In this document: one piece after another, positions 1 to 4,985 of the stretch
Position numbering within the stretch: position 1 is the stretch's first letter
How the letters are laid out: every line of letters begins with the position of its first letter
NCBI GenBank assembly: GCA_008501655.1
Contig: QQUK01000193.1
Span: 1-11,820, forward strand
Length of the DNA stretch: 11,820 bases
Source: Calditrichota bacterium
GTDB lineage: Bacteria; Zixibacteria; MSB-5A5; GN15; FEB-12
Reading direction: 5' to 3'
Made by a program: the position numbers and the translations under genes
Notes under the pieces: model-generated
Told to the model about the DNA's origin: nothing
Seen by the model: the letters and a program-made list of their open reading frames with translations, nothing else
Databases searched by the model: none

Positions 1-360
1 TTTATTGCGCATGACGGTCTTTTGATTTCAACCCCTGAGTACAATGGTTTTTTCTCCGGAGCATTTAAAAATACAATAGATTGGCTATCCCGTCCTGTTG
101 AAGGATTTCCTCCATATGAATGTTTTGATGGGAAGATTGCCGGTTTGATTGCTGCCTCACCCGGTTCCTTAGGTGGTGTGCGAGCACTTCCGCATGTCCG
201 GCAGCAGTTATCTAATGTCAAGGTTCATGTTGTACCGGAACAGTTTGGGTTATCCTCTGCGTCACAGGCATTTGATGATGAAAATAATCTGAGAGATGAT
301 AAAAAACTTTCGGCACTTGAGTCGGTCTGTAAAAAACTTGTCGAATTTACAAAACGCTAA
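1..360 (+). CDS. NADPH-dependent FMN reductase family protein (5'-truncated)
   Basis: The frame is open from base 1 and ends at TAA 358-360, giving 119 visible codons; the true start lies left of the window. The visible part opens with FIAHDGLLISTPEYNG, followed by a KNTIDWLSRP stretch. This is the signature of the flavodoxin-like NADPH-dependent FMN reductase / quinone and chromate reductase family (ChrR/YieF-like), where the PEYN loop contacts the flavin. Such cytoplasmic enzymes transfer electrons from NAD(P)H through FMN to quinones, azo dyes or metals; the real substrate cannot be read from sequence. Members are usually about 180-190 residues, so some 60-70 N-terminal residues, including the FMN phosphate-binding loop, are probably missing here. 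A TTG at 22 is only an internal codon, because the conserved frame continues upstream of it. The gene converges on the protease gene and shares its terminator hairpin. Confidence 0.85.
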   Translation, partial: FIAHDGLLISTPEYNGFFSGAFKNTIDWLSRPVEGFPPYECFDGKIAGLIAASPGSLGGVRALPHVRQQLSNVKVHVVPEQFGLSSASQAFDDENNLRDDKKLSALESVCKKLVEFTKR

Positions 361-376
361 TCATATCGATTAGCGT
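354..376. terminator. Bidirectional terminator hairpin between convergent genes
   Basis: ACGCTAATC (354-362) and GATTAGCGT (368-376) form a perfect 9-bp stem with a 5-nt loop. The stem contains the stop codons of both flanking genes: TAA 358-360 on + and the complement of TAA at 370-372 on -. On the minus strand the stem runs straight into TTTT, giving a good rho-independent shape for the protease gene. On the plus strand a run of six T follows about 9 nt after the stem (from 386), which is less ideal. The perfect repeat is seen directly; termination in both directions is inferred. Confidence 0.7.
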
Positions 377-2676
377 ATCAGAAGCATCTTTTTTGTTTCT
401 GTGAAATCTGTGTTTTTCAGTTTATAAAAATATAGACCGCTTGCAATGTCAGTTCCGTTTTTGTTTTTTCCATTCCATATAACTGAATGGTAACCGGCAG
501 GTAATTCCTGATTAACTAATTCTGCGACTTTCTGTCCCAATGTATTGTAAACATCAAGGGAAACATATCCGTTTGTCGGGAGTGCAAACTCGATTGTAGT
601 CGATGGGTTAAACGGGTTTGGATAGTTTTGGAATAGTGAGAAATCTGAGGGGAGATTGAGTTCATAATCATCTACGTCGGTGACGATAGATGGCGTATAG
701 CTGATCTGTTTTATCGTATAACCCTGTTTTATCGCTGAAATTGTATATTCTGTTCCGAGGTTAAAATCATATTCGATTTCCGTTGATGTCGATATATTTG
801 TGATATATTGGGAAAGGATTTGATTGTCTGCACTAATTACTATTCTGACTGAATCAAGAGGCTCCCCGTTACTTGATAATGAAATTCCAATTGTTGATTT
901 ACTATGATTTACAGCAAAATCGATACTTTCTGGAACGAACGTATAGATTTTCATTGTAGGATCACCAAAGTAATTGATACCTAAAATTAAATCTCTATAG
1001 TAATAATAATCATCTTTCATTTTATACATCGCATCGCAAGCCGGAAGTTCCGGGTTAGCGATTACATAATCAAGGAATCTTCTCTGAAGCAGATATGATG
1101 TTGAAACCCATCCCCATCGTGAGTTTGCTATAAAACCAACCGCTCCGCGATTCTCTAATCCGAGCAGTGTCTGGACTACATTTGGCACTGCTTGATTAAA
1201 GGGCGGCTGATCTTTGTCAAACGCTCCGTTGTCACAGCCTAATGATGCATAAAACGAAATGTTTCCATTCTCTGATAGAGCATGAAAATTGCCATGCCCC
1301 CAGTAATTGGTGTCTGTCGTAAAATATGATTTTGGCCAGTCGTTATAGCCCGATGTCCGAACAGCAAAAGAGGAGTTAGAACCATGAGCAACAATATTAA
1401 TAATTCCATATCCTGATGAGATAACCGGTTCAAGTTCGATAGCTGATTTGTTTGTCGGGTTTGCATCTTCACCGGTTGCTTTTTCAATTCCGTTTGTAGT
1501 ATCTACAGTGAAGCTTGATGGAAATGCCTGAGCGAGATAAGCATGTTGTCCTGCTGTTTCATAATCACGCATCTGATCTGAGGCGAAGATGAAAATATCT
1601 TCAAGATAATCGAGATTATGATTATATCTGTTGGTTTCATAATTGATTAATTTTGCCACATAGTTTGAAACTTCAGCGGAACTGTTAAAGGGGAGTCGTC
1701 CGACATAAAGTTCCGGTGTAAGGTCAACATCATCTGTATATTTTTCACCCCAGACATTATCATTATCCAGGTTCCAGTCGCCGGTCAGATCAGCATAGTA
1801 CAAGTCAGAAACCTGCTGGTCTTCAATTGAGATATCAGAGTAAGCTGCGTTGTGGTATGCATATCTGATTGGAATAACAGTTTCATCTCCGCCTAAGAGG
1901 AGATATAAGCCGCCGTTATTATAAAACTCTTTGAGGTAGTTCCGAAGTTTTTCAGCATCATCACGACCAGTTGAGCTTGCAAGAATATCGTCGATTAAAG
2001 AAATCTCGGTGGAAATACCGATTTGGTTTTTGTATGAAGCCAACTCAGAAAATGCTTCACTCAGTTCCTGATTTGTAACTATAAGATATTCAGGATATCC
2101 TGTCGAGGCATAGGTATTATTCTGTTTTCCGTTTGAAAAGAGAAAATCGAAATCAGTTTGACTAAGGAGAGCTGTTTGTTTGATCTCTGAATTTATATAG
2201 TCAATCTGGAAATTTGTATGCTTAATAATGTTTCCGTTCATATCAGTTGTAACAGGAAAAATCTGGATTTTAAGATATTTTTGATTGTTGAGCCAAACCG
2301 GGTCATGAATAATTATTGGTTTAAATCCGATTGAATTAAGCGATGCAGAGCTTTTTATATCTGTATACAGATTTACATCTATGGATGTCGGGATATCATT
2401 CTTATGAATCAAAATCTGCGAACCGGTTGAAAACACATTTGACGATATGAGGTTCAGGCTCCTGATTTCCGTAGAATCATTAACTTCAAGAAAATAGGTC
2501 AAATATGGAAGAGAGTTCGACTCAGAGATTTTAAAAGTTTTTATCTGATTATCCTCATTTTGAGCCATTTCCAGCCATCTGTCCAAACTGTGGTCCGGTA
2601 ATTCTATGGTTGCTGATTGAGCGGTAAATGCCAGCATCAAAAGGCCAATCAGGACTGATATACATATATTTTTCAT
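370..2676 (-). CDS. Secreted gingipain-like C25 cysteine protease with T9SS sorting domain
   Basis: The 768-residue protein has a Sec signal peptide (KN charge, hydrophobic 7-18, cleavage likely near AQSA, 19-22). Residues about 30-190 resemble a propeptide region. Residues about 195-580 look like a peptidase C25 (gingipain) domain: the INIVAHG motif gives catalytic His431, FYASLGC gives catalytic Cys481, and the YFGDPTMKIY block (569-578) typical of the family closes the domain. Residues about 585-665 look like a beta-sandwich. Residues about 677-768 form a T9SS type A C-terminal domain (QNYPNPFNPST, then GLYFYKL and KKMLLIR). The expected route is export by Sec, crossing of the outer membrane by the T9SS, and removal of the C-terminal domain. 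The start is ATG at 2676-2674 with AGGAG 7 nt upstream. Arg, Lys or other cleavage specificity cannot be told. The gene stands alone, divergent from the dcw operon, and no T9SS machinery gene lies in the window. Confidence 0.9.
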   Translation of the reverse strand: MKNICISVLIGLLMLAFTAQSATIELPDHSLDRWLEMAQNEDNQIKTFKISESNSLPYLTYFLEVNDSTEIRSLNLISSNVFSTGSQILIHKNDIPTSIDVNLYTDIKSSASLNSIGFKPIIIHDPVWLNNQKYLKIQIFPVTTDMNGNIIKHTNFQIDYINSEIKQTALLSQTDFDFLFSNGKQNNTYASTGYPEYLIVTNQELSEAFSELASYKNQIGISTEISLIDDILASSTGRDDAEKLRNYLKEFYNNGGLYLLLGGDETVIPIRYAYHNAAYSDISIEDQQVSDLYYADLTGDWNLDNDNVWGEKYTDDVDLTPELYVGRLPFNSSAEVSNYVAKLINYETNRYNHNLDYLEDIFIFASDQMRDYETAGQHAYLAQAFPSSFTVDTTNGIEKATGEDANPTNKSAIELEPVISSGYGIINIVAHGSNSSFAVRTSGYNDWPKSYFTTDTNYWGHGNFHALSENGNISFYASLGCDNGAFDKDQPPFNQAVPNVVQTLLGLENRGAVGFIANSRWGWVSTSYLLQRRFLDYVIANPELPACDAMYKMKDDYYYYRDLILGINYFGDPTMKIYTFVPESIDFAVNHSKSTIGISLSSNGEPLDSVRIVISADNQILSQYITNISTSTEIEYDFNLGTEYTISAIKQGYTIKQISYTPSIVTDVDDYELNLPSDFSLFQNYPNPFNPSTTIEFALPTNGYVSLDVYNTLGQKVAELVNQELPAGYHSVIWNGKNKNGTDIASGLYFYKLKNTDFTETKKMLLIR

Positions 2677-2704
2677 TCTATTTCTCCTGTTTCAACTTGG
2701 ATAC

Positions 2705-2710
2705 ATTATA
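2705..2710 (-). promoter_or_regulatory. Candidate -10 box of the C25 protease gene
   Basis: Read on the minus strand, 2710-2705 is a perfect TATAAT about 28 nt before the ATG of the protease gene, which would give a leader of roughly 20 nt carrying the AGGAG ribosome binding site. No convincing TTGACA lies 16-18 nt upstream, so this rests on the -10 hexamer and its position only. A perfect hexamer can occur by chance in AT-rich DNA. Confidence 0.35.
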
Positions 2711-2938
2711 AGAAAAGCAAGAGGAATACCATTCTGCTCCGGCAGAGAGGCTGGCGTGTAAGTTGTTGTTATTTAATGAATTGTTGTTTCTCTGGTGAGA
2801 TTTAGAACAAGGTGAGTCATATACAAATTAATATTTCTATGGAATTAAATCTATATATAGTAGCCTGTTGGAAGATAGAAACAGTTTGGCAAGAGAAAAA
2901 TATTCCTCTGCTTTTGTTTCAGGTTGAACAGGTTGCAA

Positions 2939-2968
2939 ATTAATCAATTAATCTTCTCTTATTAATCA
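2939..2968 (+). repeat. Three ATTAATC direct repeats upstream of dcw promoter
   Basis: ATTAATC occurs at 2939-2945, 2947-2953 and 2961-2967; the first and third copies extend to ATTAATCA. Spacing is 8 and 14 bp. The array lies about 55-85 bp upstream of the candidate mraZ -35 element, where an activator or UP-like element could sit. The DNA is AT-rich, so chance is a real alternative. Confidence 0.35.
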
Positions 2969-3023
2969 TTGAAAGATAGGAATTTATACCTCCATTTTTT
3001 TATAATTATTGACAAAATATTGC

Positions 3024-3053
3024 TTGACATTGGTGGGAGAAAAGTGATTTATT
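3024..3053 (+). promoter_or_regulatory. Candidate promoter of the dcw operon
   Basis: A perfect TTGACA lies at 3024-3029. With a 17-nt spacer the -10 would be ATTTAT (3047-3052), with 18 nt TTTATT (3048-3053); a better-looking TATTAT at 3050-3055 has a 20-nt spacer, which is long. Transcription would start near 3059-3062, at the first of the regular MraZ-like boxes. A second TTGACA at 3009-3014 has no matching -10. FCB bacteria often use promoters unlike those of E. coli, so the exact element is uncertain. Confidence 0.45.
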
Positions 3054-3059
3054 ATGGCA

Positions 3060-3089
3060 TAAATGGTTGAAAGTGGAACAAAGTGGAGA
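3060..3089 (+). promoter_or_regulatory. Putative MraZ operator: three 10-bp direct repeats
   Basis: Three consecutive 10-mers share a TGG at the same phase: TAAATGGTTG (3060-3069), AAAGTGGAAC (3070-3079) and AAAGTGGAGA (3080-3089). Looser members continue the rhythm upstream (TGG at 3055, TG at 3045 within AAAGTG, TGGG at 3034), all about one helical turn apart. Known MraZ operators are direct repeats of this kind just upstream of mraZ: TGGGN boxes with a 10-bp period in Escherichia coli, and AAAGTG-type repeats in Mollicutes. The last box overlaps the mraZ ribosome binding site, so bound MraZ would sit over the beginning of the transcribed region. Binding is inferred from pattern and position. 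Confidence 0.7.
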
Positions 3090-3097
3090 GTCATTTG
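3085..3097 (+). promoter_or_regulatory. mraZ ribosome binding site and TTG start
   Basis: GGAGAG at 3085-3090 lies six nt (counted from GGAG) before TTG 3095-3097. Starting here gives a protein beginning MSGFLGQYQ, which matches how MraZ proteins begin, a few residues before the first SpoVT/AbrB-like strand. The upstream GTG at 3083 lies inside the last operator repeat, has no good Shine-Dalgarno sequence and would add four residues without homology support. Confidence 0.7.
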
Positions 3098-3568
3098 AGC
3101 GGATTTCTTGGTCAATATCAGACAACATTAGACGATAAAGGCAGATTTGCCCTTCCGGCAAAACTCCGGGCTGTCAAAGGTGTTGCTAAAAAACCGCTTT
3201 TGGAAGGGGAATTAACCATTACCAAAGGGCTTGAAGGCTGTTTGTCACTCTATCCTCAACAGGAGTGGCAGAAGATTCAGGAACGACTTTCTTCACTCAA
3301 TTTCACAAAAAAAGATTTCCGTTTTTTCTCCCGCCGATTTTACTCATCTGCAGGTATGGTTACTCCTGATAAAAATGGCCGTATTCTCATTCCGTCCCAT
3401 CTCCTTACTGAAGCGAAACTTTCCAAAGATCTTTTAGTAATTGGCGTTAATGACTGGATTGAGCTCTGGGACCCGATCCGCTATCAATATTACCTGGAAC
3501 AGTTCTCGGGAAGCTATGAAGATGTAGCTGAGCGGTTGTTCACGGGTGATGGCGAATCGGATGAGTGA
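3095..3568 (+). CDS. mraZ: Transcriptional regulator MraZ
   Basis: MraZ is the DNA-binding regulator encoded first in dcw clusters; in E. coli it represses its own operon. The protein has about 157 residues from the TTG start, close to the usual 140-150. It carries the two tandem SpoVT/AbrB-like half-domains of the family: TLDDKGRFALP near the N terminus (key Arg17) and TPDKNGRILIP in the second half (key Arg96). These paired D-K-(N)-G-R motifs are those that contact the repeat boxes in DNA when MraZ assembles into a ring. The C-terminal part has a WIELWDP block also typical of the family. The stop at 3566-3568 overlaps the start of rsmH, so the two are probably translated together. The array of TGG repeats just upstream implies autoregulation. 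A longer version from GTG 3083 would have 161 residues. Confidence 0.95.
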   Translation: MSGFLGQYQTTLDDKGRFALPAKLRAVKGVAKKPLLEGELTITKGLEGCLSLYPQQEWQKIQERLSSLNFTKKDFRFFSRRFYSSAGMVTPDKNGRILIPSHLLTEAKLSKDLLVIGVNDWIELWDPIRYQYYLEQFSGSYEDVAERLFTGDGESDE

Positions 3569-4490
3569 GTTTACCCATGATCCGGTCATGGCAGATGAGA
3601 TTATTGCTCATCTAATTACAAACAAAAACGGAAATTATATCGACCTCACAGCAGGGCTGGGTGGTCATTTAAAAGCATTTAGCAAACATCTTAATCAGCA
3701 GGCAAAACTCTACGGAGTTGATAAAGACAGTAAAGCTGTCAGTATAGCAAAGGAGAATTTACAAGCGTGTCATCAAAAAAAATATCTGTATGTAGCACCT
3801 TATGCAGCAATTGATTCATTGGTAGAACAGTTTGATGATACAGAGTTTGATGGAGTTCTTTTAGATTTGGGGATTTCATCAATGCAAATAGATGATGCCG
3901 AAAGAGGTTTTTCATTTTCTAAAGATGGTCCTCTTGATATGCGGTTTGATGAACAGTCAACCGAAACGGCATCGGACATAATAAACAGAAAGTCAGAAGC
4001 TGAACTCGCAGATATTTTTTTTAAATACGGCGAGGAAAGGCAAGGAAGAAAAATAGCCAAAGCAATTGTCATAGGAAGACAAAAGGAAATGATTCAGACA
4101 ACCTCACAACTCACAGTCATTATTAATCAGGTCATCAAACCGCCCTACCAAACCAAATCTGCAGCAAGAATCTTCCAGGCATTGCGAATCGCTGTTAATC
4201 ATGAGCTCGAACAGCTCGAATCAGTACTCCCTAAAATAGTTACTATCCTCAAAACAGGCGGGCGGATAGCTGTGCTCAGTTATCATTCCCTTGAAGATAG
4301 AATCGTAAAGCGGTTTTTCCAGAAGTTACAGAAGGGATGTACCTGTCCTGATAATATCATCGTCTGTATCTGCGGTAATGAACCTCAGTTAAAAATCATC
4401 ACAAAAAAACCGGAACTCCCTTCAGATTCAGAGATTGAGCGGAATTCAAGAGCTCGTTCAGCAAAGCTGCGGGTTGCAGAGAAGATTTAG
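3561..4490 (+). CDS. rsmH: 16S rRNA (cytosine(1402)-N(4))-methyltransferase RsmH
   Basis: RsmH (MraW) is a cytoplasmic S-adenosylmethionine-dependent enzyme that methylates N4 of C1402 in 16S rRNA at the ribosomal P site. From ATG 3561 the protein has 309 residues (E. coli 313). Visible motifs are THDPVM at the N terminus, DLTAGLGGHL (28-37, SAM loop), YGVDKDSKA, VLLDLGISS followed by ERGFSF and GPLDMRFD, ARIFQALRIAVNHEL, AVLSYHSLEDRIVKRFF, and a Cys-rich CTCP...CICG segment near the C terminus; together these are diagnostic. The start is not certain: ATG 3561 puts the conserved THDPVM at residue 5, while ATG 3549 or GTG 3546 would add four or five residues; no candidate has a strong Shine-Dalgarno sequence. 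It overlaps mraZ by 8 nt, and its stop TAG is directly followed by the ATG of the next gene, so expression probably relies on coupling. Confidence 0.95.
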   Translation: MSEFTHDPVMADEIIAHLITNKNGNYIDLTAGLGGHLKAFSKHLNQQAKLYGVDKDSKAVSIAKENLQACHQKKYLYVAPYAAIDSLVEQFDDTEFDGVLLDLGISSMQIDDAERGFSFSKDGPLDMRFDEQSTETASDIINRKSEAELADIFFKYGEERQGRKIAKAIVIGRQKEMIQTTSQLTVIINQVIKPPYQTKSAARIFQALRIAVNHELEQLESVLPKIVTILKTGGRIAVLSYHSLEDRIVKRFFQKLQKGCTCPDNIIVCICGNEPQLKIITKKPELPSDSEIERNSRARSAKLRVAEKI

Positions 4491-4985
4491 ATGAGACAAA
4501 CTGTCAGAAAATTCAAAGAAACGGTTGAGATTAATTCTTCGTTTTTAAATAAACTAAGAAGCCATCGGTACTTTACTCCGGCGTTATTGCTTTCGCTGTT
4601 TCTTGCAGTTGCCTGCATTCATGTATGGCAGCGGGTACAGGTCGTGAAATATTCTAAAGAGATTGGATTTTTGAAGCAGGAAAATGCAGATATTCTTGAT
4701 AAAAAGAAAAAGCTTTATACAGATTTAGCCGTGTTGTCAACATCTTCCCGTATTGAACGGTATGCTTATGATACACTGGGGCTTAAAATGGTTTCGTCTG
4801 ATATGATGTGTACAATCGAATATGACGGTTCTACACCTACCCAAAAAGATGATCTGTCCCAGATGCTGGCGGCTGTGAAACGGATTTCTGAATTTCTTCC
4901 GGTAATTGAACGGACCAGAGCTAAAGCAAATGTTGTGGAAGATATTCCAATTGATTCAACAATCAATGGATGGGGTGAGAAATGA
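4491..4985 (+). CDS. ftsL: FtsL-like bitopic cell division protein
   Basis: This 164-residue protein has a basic N-terminal tail (residues 1-26), one membrane segment (about 27-46, LLLSLFLAVACIHVW), a predicted coiled coil (about 51-80, rich in Glu, Lys and Leu), and then RIERYAYDTLGLKMV (88-102), which matches the RIE..A...LGL block at the end of FtsL/DivIC-type zippers. Position between rsmH and ftsI is the standard place for ftsL. FtsL joins FtsB and FtsQ in the periplasm and helps activate the FtsWI synthase. Primary sequence is poorly conserved in this family, so the call rests on topology, the LGL block and synteny. A tail of about 50 residues after the zipper makes it longer than E. 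coli FtsL (121). ATG 4491 directly follows the rsmH stop, with a weak GAGAAG upstream; its end overlaps ftsI by 4 nt. Confidence 0.85.
   Translation: MRQTVRKFKETVEINSSFLNKLRSHRYFTPALLLSLFLAVACIHVWQRVQVVKYSKEIGFLKQENADILDKKKKLYTDLAVLSTSSRIERYAYDTLGLKMVSSDMMCTIEYDGSTPTQKDDLSQMLAAVKRISEFLPVIERTRAKANVVEDIPIDSTINGWGEK

Larger units (their letters stand above)
2677..3094. other. Divergent intergenic region between protease gene and dcw operon
   Basis: About 418 bp of AT-rich DNA without a convincing gene. The left end holds the ribosome binding site and candidate -10 box of the protease gene. The middle (2740-2935) holds nothing I can assign beyond a short TCTGC/GCAGA inverted repeat at 2733-2746 and an unsupported 34-codon frame at 2839-2943. 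The right part holds three ATTAATC copies, two TTGACA hexamers (3009-3014 and 3024-3029), and a phased array of TGG boxes leading into mraZ. No tRNA or riboswitch-like structure was recognised by eye. Confidence 0.75.

Noticed and set aside
1239..1487. 82-codon frame on the - strand, overlapping the protease gene
   Set aside because: It is a shifted frame inside the well-supported C25 domain, without its own start signals or homology.
2733..2746. TCTGC/GCAGA inverted repeat as terminator or operator
   Set aside because: The stem is only 5 bp with no T run; too weak to call.
2839..2943. Frame of 34 codons (ATG 2839 to TAA 2941-2943) in the intergenic region
   Set aside because: No Shine-Dalgarno sequence, no recognisable motif, and open frames of this size are expected by chance in 400 bp.
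3001..3006. Perfect TATAAT on the + strand upstream of mraZ
   Set aside because: No -35 hexamer at a suitable distance (TTGAAA at 2969-2974 is 26 nt away); the TTGACA at 3024 with a later -10 fits the operon better.
3083..3085. GTG start for mraZ
   Set aside because: It lies in the last operator repeat, lacks a Shine-Dalgarno sequence, and adds residues outside the family; TTG 3095 has GGAG at six nt.
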